From the NCBI GenBank assembly GCA_023515745.1, contig JALECJ010000258.1:686501-750500 (forward strand): a stretch of 64,000 nt of DNA, in the 5' to 3' direction. Under the pieces are notes generated by a model that saw nothing but the letters and a program-made list of their open reading frames with translations, was not told where the DNA came from and did no database searches. The DNA is from Amoeboaphelidium protococcarum (lineage: Eukaryota; Aphelidiomycota; Aphelidea). A program made the translations under genes and the position numbers. Below are positions 32,585-44,787 of the stretch, in pieces. Position 1 is the stretch's first letter, and every line of letters begins with the position of its first letter.

Positions 32585-34249
32585 ATGACTGCCGCTGAAT
32601 TGATAAATAGCAAATTGTAGTAGTAGATTGAGTTTTACTTTAGCGATAGCAATCTGAAGAGGGACAATTTCATGCGTATCGAATTGGCTAAAAGTGAGCA
32701 GATCCCTCTGGCCACGTTGCTGACCTTTAAGCGCGTCCAATCTCTGCTGTAGTAATATCAACAAGAATCCGAGAATGTGGAAAGCGATGCTTTTGATTAG
32801 GATAAGCAGATAGCTGTGCTTATCGAAGCATTGAGCAAGTCTTCGGAGCTGAAGGTTGATAGCGATGCAAAAACTGTGGGCAGACTGACTCCTTACGATC
32901 TCACTGCTGATCCTCAAGCTATGCAAGAGAAGTCTGACGCGGTGACTATGCACATGACTAATTTCCCTTTTACTGCCTCGCTGGATGATTTGATGAATTT
33001 TCTTAATACCGAAGTGTTGAAGGTTATTGAATCCTCTGCCGAAGGTGATGCGAAGAGTTCCTATGCCGGAGTTGCTCTGATCAAGATGTAACATCGTATT
33101 ACTCCGGGAAATCACAGTGCGAAAAAGACTGATGGTGAATCTGCAGAGGGTGCTAATAAGTAGCGCAGCTTCAACGGATAGGCTTGGGTTGAGATGAAGC
33201 GTGTTGAGGACGTCAAGTTGCTGACTGATCTGTCTGCTAAGAAGCTGTTGTAATATCCTGTCGCTGATGGATCTAATCGCACCATTACTGCTTTGGATAA
33301 AAAGTCGTATCTTGAAGAATAGGCCAAGTTGAAGGTGACCACCTGCGCTAAGGTGAAGCTATTTTTGCCAGAGAGTTTGGATGTTGATGCTGATTAGGAG
33401 TTACTATTCAAGCTGATTCTGTCATTGCGCAAGGAGTTGAACTCTGTTGACAGTAATTACGTCGTGTCGTTGTAACATGTTAAGGCTGAGAAGGTTGATG
33501 AGCAGAGCTGCTAGGAGAATCAGCCTGAGTAGGAGTAATAGTAATAGGAGTAGTCTGAAGGCGCTGCTAAAAGCATCTTGAAGAAGTTGAAATTTATTGT
33601 CAAGTTTGCATCCAACAACACCAAGAAGGTTGTGGAGAAGTTTACATTCTTCAAACTGTCATTGGATACGAAGAAGGCTGATGGTGAAAGTGAATAGTAG
33701 GAATCTGTTGTCGTTAAAGGTAAATTGTATTTGGTTCCAGAAATGGAGGTAGTCAACACTTTTGTTGACCACAACAAGCTGGTTAAGTTTTAGGTGAAGT
33801 AGATTGTTGACTCTGATGGAGTTGAAGTTGATCTGAGTGCTGGTAGTGATAAGATTTAATTGCCTACGCGTCATGAGTTGAAAGATTATTTTGCACCCAA
33901 ATTCGGCGTGATCAAGTACATTGATTTTCCTTTGGAGACGGAGGCTGCAGAGAACAAGCTGACTGGTCTAGTTAGACTGTATGATGCCAAGGCTAAAGAG
34001 CTGTTGGAATAGCATAGCAGTGATTTGGAGTCTTTGAAGTACATTGCCACACCATCTGGATCTGACGCCGCGGACAAGCAGTTGGAGTGCAAGTTTGATC
34101 TGTCTCTTGTATCTGGCGCAGAAGAGGAAGAGTATTGGTCTGCAAATGTGTATGTTCCATCACAGTCAGATCGCCACTCTGGAAAGAGAGGTGCTTCAGG
34201 TGGAATGCAGCATGGAAGAAATCGCAAGAAGACGCGTACTGGTAACTGA
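32585..34249 (+). CDS. LHP1: La protein (RNA-polymerase-III transcript chaperone)
   Basis: A single exon of 554 codons. The La motif is at about residues 10-100 (QQIEFYFSDSNLKRDNFMR, PLATLLTFKRVQSL, VGRLTPYDL). An RRM-like region follows (VTMHMTNFPF and VEMKRVEDVK). Near residue 430-540 a second RRM with KDYFAPKFGVIKYIDFP and GLVRLYDAKAKELLE resembles the xRRM of genuine La. The C-terminus ends in a basic RNRKKTRTG nuclear signal. La binds the 3' UUU-OH of nascent pol III transcripts and protects pre-tRNAs. The middle contains extra Gln-rich insertions, making it longer than yeast Lhp1 (275) or human La (408). Confidence 0.88.
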
Positions 34250-34391
34250 TTAGGTGGATGTCTTTATCCACTACTCAGTTTAAAGTATTAATGAAGTGAA
34301 TACAGAAGTAAAAATATATAATCAACACAACAATCAAATATGATACTTTTATTGTAGTCTTCCCCTCTAACTAAAACAATAAATTGCAATC

Positions 34392-35546
34392 TCACACCAT
34401 GTTCTTTGGGACACGACCGCGAGACTATCTGCATTTGCCACCATATCTATCACTCACGTCCATATGTCTTTTAAGCGAGTCTTTACGAGTAAATCGCTTT
34501 CCACACTTGGAGCACTGATACTAAGCGTCATTGGAATGAAGACGCATATGCCTCAGCAGGTCATGTCGCCTTGAAAACGTATGCGGGCACTCAGGAGCAT
34601 GTGGACAATGATACTTTTTCACGTGCGCATTTTCATTGGATTGATTTTACCAGTTGTTGTTATATGCACCACCAAGATGCTGCATATCAAAGTCAGAATC
34701 GCTAGCACTAACCTGACTCTGATCAACAACAGACGGAGACCAGACTTTCTAATAAAGGCCTCCATTGGGACTCTTCAAGTACTTGACCAAATTCTTATTC
34801 TAAGCAGGTACTTGCAAAGTCTACTGCAAATGTTAATCTTACACGTACTGATCAAAATCTACAGCGCCAATAGGTAAATTCTACTGTATCAATCCAAAAT
34901 TTTGAACAGTGTCAACTTGATGCGATGGTTCATATGTTTGCTAGTGTTGACTCAACTGAGAACTTAAGTCTGGCAAACTATCCTAACTATTTCTACTCAA
35001 AAAGCCACCACTATTAGCTTAATTCTAAAAGGCATTTCTCTACTGAAATTGATCAAATATCGGAGTAAGAATACCATTATCCACAAAGATGCCAATAGAA
35101 TTAGCATTCGCACCTCCGATACCACTAGTCACTGCGGGAGTAGTTGGAGAGAAAAGCTTGACGCGTCCACCAGATTACAAACTCTAAAATTCTCCGTTAT
35201 TGGGATAATTATTAGCAGCAAAAGCAGAGTTATGTGCGCCAAATTACTTTACAAATAGCGGTGTCTTGGGTGTCCGTGCAGATCGAGGGGACTGAGCGGA
35301 TACCTTCAGAAATTGATTATAAAAATCTATGCCACTAATGTTTAAAGCAGACAGCGAATTAAGCGATTGTTCATAATGATCAAAACTTGTCTAAATCTTG
35401 GGAACTAGAGGTCCTTTTTTCTTGGTACTAGTCACTTAACCGCTCTAAATTTACTGTAATTACTCCAAGCCAGAAACGTGCTATTATGTCTCATACTAAG
35501 ACAAGTCCAGAAAGTCATTCTCCATGCTAATCATTAGATCGCCCAT
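34392..35546 (-). CDS. C2H2 zinc-finger transcription factor
   Basis: A single exon of 384 codons. Residues 1-300 are Asn/Gln/Ser-rich and low in structure, typical of fungal activation regions. The C-terminus carries two adjacent C2H2 fingers: YHCPHAPECPHTFSRR with HDLLRHMRLH, and YQCSKCGKRFTRKDSLKRHM, followed by a partial third Cys pattern (YGGKC). The finger spacing and FSRRHDLLRH recall Crz1/Msn-type regulators, but the targets cannot be read. The start is one of several in-frame ATGs (35546 or 35525); I took the first. In-frame TAG/TAA are very frequent. Confidence 0.75.
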
Positions 35547-35806
35547 ACTACTGCAATCGATATTCAATAAGAACGCGCTGTATTCCAACGGATCAGAATT
35601 TAGATGGAAAAGAGAATAGAGGATCTATCTACCTAATAATTAAACAATCAATAAATTCTAGAGTGGCTTAGACAATTTGTGGCGCTGCCGTTTTAAATGA
35701 ACGACTTAGTACAGCGATGGAGAAATGATGAAGCCCCTGAAACGGTTTCTCTTTCGCTGGTTTTAAATATTGAAAACAACCACCTGGATAGTCTTTTATT
35801 AGAATT

Positions 35807-37450
35807 ATGATTGCATTTAGGGAGACATATGAGTAGAGTTGTAGAGAGCTGGGGATTGAGCCGCTGGCGACATTAGTGAACAGTTTAACGCTTTAGAGTG
35901 CAGGCGAAGGGTCTAATGCGGCATATGTCAAGCCGTCTTCCTTATAAGAAGCTATCGCTGATATCAATGATACCATAGATGCAACTCCATCAATTAAATA
36001 GCAGCGATATAGCCGGATACTTGACCTGTCTGGCTAATCGCTTGATCTCAAGATGGCCAAGGCACTTAGTGAAGCATTATCGAATGATTAATTGTTTCAA
36101 GTTGTCAGTCTATCTGATTGTTAAATGGGCGATGATGGTTGCATAGTGCTCTGCCAGGCACTTAAGCATAGCGATAATGTATAAAAGCTAGATCTCAAAG
36201 GTAACAATATCCGGACTGATGGGGCTCTAGCTCTGGCGCAGTATTTAAAGTTGAGTAATACTCTGACTTGGTTGTCGTTGGAATGGAATCAAATTGGTCT
36301 ATGGGAAACTGCCATGTAAAGTCTGGCTGATGGTATTGCTATTAATCGCTCCATCCAGTACCTGAATTTGAGCAATAACAAAATTGGACCTGATGGATGT
36401 CTGGCATTGTATGAAGCCATGAAGAGTAATAAATCATTGGTTAATCTGGATCTTCGTTGGAATAACATTGGTCTAAATGGTGGTAAATAATTGGTGAAAA
36501 TGTTTCATCATAATTATACTCTGCTGCAGTTGCAAGTTGATGGCTCTGAAGTGCCGGATGATATTCAATAGAGTATTAAACTCGCTTTGCAACGAAATGC
36601 CGGATTAGCTACATCTAATTAGGCAGTTTTAGAAGCCTAAGAGGATTAAAATGATGATCTCAGGCAATCTATGAAAAGTATTCTAAGGACTTCATAAAGG
36701 CGAACACCTTTGTAATCTGCCAACTCTGATGTGGAGCAGGAGGATGGTATTGAGAATGTTGATGCGTAAGAGACAGTTTAACAATTGAAAAAGCAACTTG
36801 AAGTAGAAATAAGCAGACGTAAGATAGCTGAGAAACGTCTGCTATAGCAAGAAGCTGAATATTCTTAAGAGAGAGAGTCTTCGCAGTAGTAAATATCTAT
36901 CCTGTTATAGAAATTATAAGCTACTGGCTCATCAGATTACCATCAGAGTTATTCAAGATCTAATTCAAGATCTCCTTAGTTGTAGAAGCACAAAAATGCA
37001 TCAGCTGATTAGCCACATTTGACTAATTAAAATGGATTGTTAGAGCTGGAGTAACTAAATAAGGAATTGAAGCGCTCATTGTAAGATTTACTTGACAAGA
37101 CTGGAAGTCATTATGAAATTGATTAAAATGGAAGAGTTAATATCCTTAAATTTTAGAAATTCGTCAGCGATTCTGAACTATCGTTAAAGTCTCAAGTGGA
37201 ATACCTGACTAATCAACTGGAATCAAGTCAGAATCTGATTAATAAACTGGAAACTGAAGCGAATGTGTTGAAATCGTAATAGGATCAGAAGTATCAACAA
37301 CTGGCTGAGAAGTGTGAAGCACTGAAATCGAAGCTTAGTGACGAGCGACATGGCGAAGTGAACCGCGCCAAGAAGTTGGAAAAGGCCGTCAGTGAGTACG
37401 TTAAAAGCGTTGAGAAGGCGCGTAAAAAGACTCAGTAGTAGAAGAATTGA
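35807..37450 (+). CDS. LRRC45-like: LRRC45-like centrosomal protein
   Basis: A single exon of 547 codons. RI-type leucine-rich repeats occupy about residues 50-260 (VVSLSDCQMGDDGCIVL, KLDLKGNNIRTDGALAL, WLSLEWNQIGLWETAM, YLNLSNNKIGPDGC, NLDLRWNNIGLNGGK). From about 300 to the end is coiled coil rich in Gln, Lys and Glu. The order and the phrases LDLKGNN..LEWN..LDLRWNN..LNGGK match the animal centrosome-linker protein LRRC45, which tethers paired centrioles and aids ciliogenesis. The coiled coil is somewhat shorter than in animals (about 670 in total). Presence of this gene implies centrioles, hence a flagellated stage or recent ancestor. Confidence 0.8.
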
Positions 37451-37832
37451 TATGATTTAGACTTTTGATGTGAATATAATGAAAGTATGATACGCGTTAC
37501 AGTAATTAGGATTTCTCTTTGAGAGCGGCATTTAGCATTTGAAAGAATTTTTATCTTATTCAGAGTAAAGATGTTAAAGCATAAATGTATCAAAATAAAT
37601 TTGAGGCTGACTCTTAAACATATAACAGCCACAGGTGCACTAGCGATTGTTAAAAGATTCACGTCGTAGCTGATCGAAACGTGTGATGGTGTAACATCGT
37701 CGCGCGAATCATTGGCTAAAAATGGTCACGCTACAGCATACGTTACAACAATGTCAGGAAAAGCAGGTTATCCATCTTTTACTCTCAAAATACATTTAAT
37801 CTTGAAGCATAGAAATAGATAATAACCATAAA
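37451..37832. other. Intergenic region
   Basis: About 380 bases between two plus-strand genes; the short minus-strand frame here shows no protein character. No other signal was seen. Confidence 0.4.
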
Positions 37833-38312
37833 ATGATTAAATCCGCGTCAGTTGATAAGCGATCCACCTTGCAGGTGATGACATTTCCGAGAATGCTGCA
37901 CTTGGATGCTAAAGATCAAACAACTGCGTTTTCTATTGGACACAATCGTCGCAAGTCTGTAGCTGCAGCTGCGGAAATTAATAATCAGACATAGACGGCC
38001 TATTCTGCTCCTCCAGCCGGTACACCATATATTAGCTGTAAGCGAAGAGTTTCATCTGCTTTGGATGCGATGAATGGAAAAGACTCTGATCTGACGCGTA
38101 CTCTTTTATACGCATCTCCTCTATCGTCGTGGTCGCGCATCATGTAGCTACCTTCACCGAATAAGACGCTGATGTACGCGCCTACGCCACCAAATTCTCC
38201 TGCTAGTTCTATTGTCACTCTATATAATGGTATGCCTTACAACAATTCATCCATCATGAGACGTCCTAGCTTCCTCTCCCCCATCCGCGAGGCTCACGTT
38301 CAGATGCATTGA
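37833..38312 (+). CDS. Small basic Ser/Pro-rich protein, unknown
   Basis: A single exon of 159 codons with TGA stop and two in-frame TAG codons. It is basic and disordered, with motifs that look like kinase targets (NRRKSVAAA, KRRVSSALD, APTPPNSPASS, RRPSFLSP). There is no membrane span or signal peptide. The SP/TP sites suggest a CDK- or MAPK-regulated protein. I do not recognise the family. Confidence rests on the clean frame and consistent composition. Confidence 0.5.
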
Positions 38313-38387
38313 TTTAGAGAGTGACATGATGATTTGCTGATAAAATAAAATATGCATGAATTTTCTATTAAATTTTTAGGTATTTCA

Positions 38388-41300
38388 TCATACTAATTGA
38401 CCTTCCTTCAGTTCACCCCTTTAAAACGCGCTTTGTGGCTCTTACATCTATCTACCAATGATATACTAATCAATCAACTTCTGCCGCTGCTGTGAAATAA
38501 TCTATAAATTGGTCATTCCTTAAGTACTAATGCTAAAATCTGATCCCCAGCCATGAAAGAATGCACGAAATTCGTCAGGCTCTGAGCCTTATCTGACAAT
38601 GACCACATCGTGCCTGACTACCGCAGCACTCCGTTTAGAAGTCTCCAGGCGTCGCGCATCTTCATCCCATTCACTGAAATTTAAAGATCTTCCATCAGCC
38701 AAATGTTATAGATACGAATCTAAAGCTTTCTTTGCCAATTTCACAACAACATCAGAAACTTGCGCGCCGATCCAAACATATACCAGATATGGCTTACCGC
38801 GACCAGGACAAGAATCTAACCAGAACACCGATTAGTCGCCATTCTAGCCTGAACCTAATATATCAGCATATAGTATAGCATTATTTCCAGCTGTGAGCTC
38901 TGTGACAACAAATGATCCTGATGCGGTGGAGCATTTAAAAAGTCGCGGTGGTGGCAATGAATAATAATATCCTTGACCAAGCGATACGATACTTTTAGCT
39001 CCTGGGGCCAGTTTAACTTTCTCAAAGTCGGGCCCGAGCTGATGCCAAAACTCATCAGGCTCCAGTTTCTCTTTGAAAACTTGCACATGCTTGTTAATGT
39101 CCGCCTCTTGATCCAATCGAAGACATTTCAATGCGACAAGCTTAGCCAATTTCTCTTCCTCTTTACTAGCACCATTGCCTATCCAAAGATATGGTTTCTA
39201 TTGACGTCCTATCAATAAAAACACATCCCTGGTACACAGAGACTTCACCATGGGTGTCGTTTAAATACATCTAGTCACCTTGTATTTGATATCAGTTCGT
39301 ATATGGTATAGCCGAGCTAAGCCTTCGTCAGAAACATTACCTGAAGCTGACGAAGATCCCCAATGTACAATAATACTTTTTCTTAAGTGAGCGCATAGAG
39401 CTAAAGACTCTTTCTCCTAGTTCATGTAAACGAAACGAACATCCGACTTACCACCACTTAATTATAAGATCAGTGCTTTAATTTAATCCTTAAAGTGATG
39501 TTGGAATTTCAAGTACGCAATGGATGGCGTCTGAAGATGTCTCCCAGTCCAGACATAAGTGACACACTCTTGCATATCCAAAGGGACGTTGTCAGGGTCG
39601 CCAGATACATCGCCACCCTCAACATCTTCTTATTTCTATACTTTTCGGTAGACACAGAGAAATATGTACATTTGATCACTGCAAAAGTGGCCAAAATCTG
39701 AACCATCAGCTGTGGGTGAGGATGATGATATTGGAAGATCAACATTCCAATCTTGAGCTGCAACAAAATTTCTCCTATCCTCGCTATATCTGAATACTTT
39801 AAAACTGAGGAGTAGATTATTGGCTCTCGTAAATAACTCTTGATAAAATTCCTCTTCTTTACGCGTAAGCCTTCCACCAGGACTCTAATCGTAGATGGCT
39901 CTGATATCAATTCTTGTCTAGAAAGCCGACTTTTACTCACCATTTGCCTGATTATCGCGACTCTACTGGCTACCAGCTTAAATTTATGGCCAATTGTTGA
40001 AATAAGATTTAAAAATCTCCGTCTCTGTCTTTTAATAAAGTTTAACTATTTACATATAACCAGGCCGTGTTTAAGATTCCACTAACAATGGCAAAGCAAG
40101 CTATTCAGCAATCGTTCTGACTTAGTCACTACATTGATGACCGACCCATAAGAATATCTGACTGACGCAATCAAGCAAGTAGCAACATTCCTCACTTAGA
40201 GAAATAAAGTCTAACGATCTAATCTAGAGATTAGCAATATCCAGCGACTTTGTCTTTTTGACATCTCGCAAAGTCTCAGCGCTGATCTCTCGCAATATAA
40301 CGTCAATGATGCCTTAAGATACTTCATCAGTCTCGGATTCTTCTTCTTCTGATATAGATTACAATTGACAATCAGAAAATAATTCCATAAAGTCTTCGTT
40401 TTCAAACTCTCTCCCCTGATGGACTTCTTGCACTGCGGATGTCATTATTGAGGAGCGCTCATTACTGACTATAAGTTGAGCTTGCAGATGAACTTTGGCT
40501 CTGTCATTTAAAAGAGACTCAGCACCATACCAAACATAGACTGACTTACCAGCATCAACAATGTAACTATATTTGGAAGAGAATGCTAGAAAATTAGACT
40601 CAACCAAACGAAATACTAATCTTCTGTGACGTTAAGAAGAAACACGTCCCTGATAGCAGAGTAAAGGATATTCACGTTCAAGTACTCTATACAAACCACC
40701 AGAAGCTGCCTGGGATGCATCAGATAGATGATAATCCAAACCAAGAGCTCTAAAGACATTAAGAAACTCTTCACTTTCTTCTCCGGACTATTCGCGTTAA
40801 ATATCAGATCTCACTCCTAATGATGACGATTGCGGCAATAAATCTCGAAGGCCAACTGCATAAATAGCGCTACAAGCTTACTTATCCATTGAAGCCTACT
40901 TGCCTACAAACTAAAATATCCTCCAATCCAGCTGACTATTTTAGTTCTCAAATACTTTCAGCACAATGTAACAATCTCCAACACTGAGCTAAACAGAATC
41001 TTTTGACAACATCAGCTGAGCCGGCTACATGTCCTCAATTCTAAACACAAAGACGCCTTCAACCAAACCAATGTTAGACGGGAAATACTCTGAATAGTCC
41101 ACCTTCTGGATTGAGCTTTTCATTCTCTCTTTGAATCTATTTTCACGAAGCTGAGGCTGATCATCATCACCTGCTAGAGGAGAAGCTAAAAGATGATCAT
41201 CTTGTGCAGTATCACTAACACTATAATTATCAACGCGATTGTTTTATATCTATGCTTTTATGAGGGATTCCTATTAATCTTTACCAAACAATCCAAAAGT

Positions 41301-41969
41301 CGCAGTGTCTTTCATTCCCTTTACAATCAACTCACCCTTGGATATAAGACTGTGCAAAGCATCAGGATCTTGAAGCAACTCATCCTCCCTGGATTACACC
41401 ATTGCGAGCAGCTCTTATTCACGCTCAGAGATATTCTTCAAAGCATTATTCGCAGACTCAGACTAATCTCTACCATTGGCATCATATGAGAAATCCAAAT
41501 CATAGAATTCTTTGGGATTCACCTCGAAACGCTTCGGCCTTGTTCGTCCAAACTTGAACGACGCGGCGAGAGAGTCGAGCTTCATTGTCCGTTCCAGATG
41601 TTTCAGGCGATCTTGCCGTTTCAGATCTGACCATTTCTGCTGCTCGTCTTCTCTGTGCTGCTGCTTTCTCTGCAAGTCCTTGTTCAAGTTCATGATGGAC
41701 TGACTGGCCATATTCTAACTGGCCTCCACTTGGGATAAGGAGCTATTTATCTATTTCAGGATACTTGTGGTGGTGTCTAATTTTGCAGTCTTGCTCACCT
41801 GCTACGAGATGGGAGCACTTGTGATTTTATTTTCACTTAACAGCATCTTATCTCTCAGCCTCTACTCCCTCTTACTCTTCAAATCAGCTTCGAATTTAGC
41901 CATCTCCTCAGCCTATTTCTTCTATCTTTCTTCCCTCTCACGTCTCAACTTTTCTATGATATCAGACAT
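38388..41969 (-). CDS. Gelsolin/villin-family protein with N-terminal coiled coil
   Basis: A single exon of 1193 codons. The first ~170 residues are charged coiled coil (MSDIIEKLRRE, MNLNKDLQRKQQHRED). An acidic linker follows, then from about 300 onward repeated gelsolin modules recognisable by core phrases: GVFVFRIEDM, LSVGDCYIVLKVF; YSYIVDAGKSVYVWYG; CCYLLDCVSQIFLWVG; VYVWIGAQVS near the C-terminus; and FWHQLGPDFEKVKL, typical of the last repeat group. I count at least five modules. There is no villin headpiece. The family severs, caps or bundles actin under Ca2+/PIP2 control. The coiled-coil front is unusual and suggests dimerisation. Confidence 0.82.
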
Positions 41970-42187
41970 AATCTTACAATTAATTTTTTAAATGTCTCTA
42001 ATATAAAAATACGAGGCGATAAAGAACTAGACTGGATTAAATGGAGTTGATTAGTTGAAAATTGGTGATCTCCAAGCAGCGAGTGAAACAGGATTTATTT
42101 ATAGCACACCACGAGAGCGCGGTCTTCATAGCTCAAACACCAGACTGTGCACTGTCATATAATTCATATCGGCAATAGTAATAAATA

Positions 42188-42679
42188 TCATTTCGATGTC
42201 ATAAAGTATCCTTGATCTTGACCTGATGGGGAACCGTTCTGGAACCACGACATAAAATGATCAACGATACTTTGATGATCAAAGGCAAGTTGTTCAGTCT
42301 TGTTTTAGAACTTTTTCACTTCTATCCATTCAGCAGACTCGGCATCATCAGAGCCTTGAATCTTGTCATAGTCATTGTGTGTGAGTTTAACAGCGTAAGC
42401 GATTGAAATAGTATGTCCGCGCGGATCACGTTCAGCATTACCGTGGACTGAAGACAGTGTAACTTGAGCACCATCAGTGTCCAGTCCTGTCTCTTCTGTG
42501 AGCTCCCTCAACACCGCCTTCTCCGGATCCTCTCCATAATCTACAAATCCACCGGGTAGGGCATATTGACCAGCGAATGGATCTTTCTTCCTCTTAATCA
42601 CCAGCAAGTCAAAAACTTTATCACGCTTTCTAAGAAGAAGAGCATCAACAGTACAGGCTGGATTTTTATACTTAGACAT
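42188..42679 (-). CDS. Nudix hydrolase (ADP-ribose pyrophosphatase-like)
   Basis: A single exon of 163 codons. The Nudix box GGFVDYGEDPEKAVLRELTE then ETGL is complete, with all metal-binding Glu residues. The start KNPACTVDALLLRK and the later VHGNAERDPRGHTISIAYAV resemble small ADP-ribose pyrophosphatases/NrtR-type Nudix domains. It would cleave ADP-ribose or a related nucleoside diphosphate. I used the ATG at 42679. There is no targeting signal. Confidence 0.92.
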
Positions 42680-42907
42680 TTGCACTACCTGGTAAGATTT
42701 TATTGAAACGTTTCTTTGACAAAGATGGTGTTCTCGCGCCCATTTGAGAGCTTTCCGTGAAAAGTCCTAAGCAACATCCTCCCTCAGAGCGACGTCGCGT
42801 AAAACCGTAATATAGGAACCGCTCTGCTTTGTAAACGCGAGATTTTCTGATTTTATTGTGATCAGCGATAGAATTCTGGGCAAAAGACCACAGAGATATA
42901 CATCATA

Positions 42908-44671
42908 ATGAGCCAAATTACTTCGATATTCAGGAAGCCATAGGTGTAGAATCTTTAGAATTCACTGGCTTTAGTTAAAGGTCCAGTGATGGAGATTTAT
43001 GGCCCTAAACGCGTATCTGCGTTCTAGAAGTTAACCGGGCAGATGTAGTCTTCATAGAACGGCAAGGTGGCAAGTGCTGCACTGGTGTCTTAAAGCGAGA
43101 ATTGTCTAGCTATCTTAGATAATAGAACACTATCTGTCTTTGCTGATAATAACCAGAATTTAAATACAATCCAAAAATAATTACGCGTGTAAAGCGACAA
43201 TGATGCTGATATTCGCTTAGCTGCCACAGATGACGTTATGAGATACAACAAAGACCGATTAAGACTTTCAGACTTCCCTAATTAGAATCAATTTATTCAA
43301 TATGGTCTTACTTGTTAGCTGCAACTTATCAAAGAAGCCATTTAAAAAGCGAAAGATTTACGCGAATGTCATACTGAAAGTACTGAAGTGAAGGGAAAAG
43401 TTGATGCTCTGGTGAAGGATATTGTATCGCGTTTTTGCAGTGATATAGATTTTCTGAGTGGTCATGTGAATGCGCTTTATAGCATTAGTTTATTTGGAAC
43501 TGATAACTCTGGCAAGTCGGCATTGTTAGATCTAATCAGTCCCAATAATGGCGAAAGTGACTTGGTGAGAACCAGGATTGCTGGATATCCTGTGGAGTTA
43601 TCGCAAGCCGTAAGATAAGATTAGACGCCTAACATGAAATTGATGTTGCTTGATATGCCTCAGTTGTACAAGTCCAAGAATAAGCTGCTGATTCCTTAGA
43701 ACATTCAGGATCAGATTGATCAAGATACCGTGCTCCTTTTGACAAAGCGAGATAAGGTTAGTATCAGAACACCTTTGGGACCTGCCAAGTTGAGATACAA
43801 GTAGGCACCTCTTAGTCCATAAGGCGATGATGTGAAGCGAACTGCTTTCAGAGGTAGAATTCCATTGAGACTAGACGGCAACACGGATGGTAATGACGTG
43901 AAGTATGGCGATTACGGCTTGAGGGTGTTGGAAGACGTTCGCCTGACAGAGAAGTGCCTGCAAGAAGTACGTGCCACTCTGCATCGTCACGTCAAGTAGG
44001 TTAAGGGTGGTAGGTTCTGGTTGCGTGTGTTGCCGACACATCCAATGTCTTCCAAACCGCTGGGTGTGCGTATGGGTAAGGGAAAAGGTGCACTTGATCA
44101 CTGGGAAGCCAAGGTGTGTAATAAGTAGATTGTCTGCGAAATTGGCGGAGGAGTCAGGGAAGATATTGCATTGAATGCGCTCAAGATCGCCGGTGCTAAA
44201 GTTCCAGGTAAGACTGAAGTGGTGACTGCTCCGTCGGATGAGACTATTGAAGAATTTGAGCAGCGTATTAAATCTGGCCTTAGTGGTGTTGGATGCATGG
44301 ACGCGTTTGCAGTCAGTCTGACCACCGGTGAAGGTATAGACAGATTCCTTGAATTCTTGGCCAGAAAACTTTAACAGGCTTATCCAAGTGAAGCAACCAA
44401 CCCAGCAGTTGAAGCTTAAACTCATTTATCATAAATTTTAGCTTCGATCAAGTAGCAAGTGGCTCATGGGTCAGATCTCTCTGCTGATGCTATGCAGTCA
44501 ATGATCTAATTGTTGGACGCGTTAATTAATCCCGTTGATGTAAGTGAGGCGATCAAATTTGCCTATCACAGCCAGTATGGAGTTATTAAGGAGAATCAGG
44601 AAATTTCTGCTGCAGTCAAAGCGTATCAAGGGAACTAGGTGACTATTCCGAATAATGTTGCCGCTGCTTGA
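42908..44671 (+). CDS. MnmE/Era-like GTPase with mitochondrial ribosomal protein uL16m embedded in its G domain
   Basis: One uninterrupted 587-codon frame. Residues 1-190 are an unfamiliar N-terminal and helical region. The G domain begins [18 protein letters not shown] (G1), with LLDMPQ (G3, usual Gly missing) and VLLLTKRD (G4). Immediately after G4, at about residues 290-438, lies a complete uL16m domain: [84 protein letters not shown]. The frame then returns to a GTPase-like end: [21 protein letters not shown] (G5) and a helical tail. I found no workable splice pair that removes uL16m and keeps the frame. The host GTPase resembles tRNA-modifying MnmE/Mss1 in layout only. Processing, alternative starts or a true insertion remain open. 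Confidence 0.8.
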
Positions 44672-44787
44672 TCTCAATAGAAAATTTATCATTTTGACTT
44701 TTTTCATTCCCCTTTCATTCACATTGAGCCGTATTATTGTTCATTCACAGGAAATACTTTATCGCTAATTACTTGTAAATAAGCAGA

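Noticed and set aside
32570..34271. Minus-strand frames across the La gene
   Set aside because: They are antisense shadows of a well-supported La coding frame, with Ser/Tyr-rich composition and no motif.
37432..37662. Minus-strand 76-residue frame
   Set aside because: Overlaps the LRRC45-like 3' end and has no protein-like features beyond chance.
43770..44230. uL16m as a nested gene removed by splicing
   Set aside because: GT donors exist near both borders (GTTAGT, GTAAGA), but no acceptor rejoins the GTPase frame without TGA or frame shift; continuous frame is the simpler reading, to be tested by cDNA.
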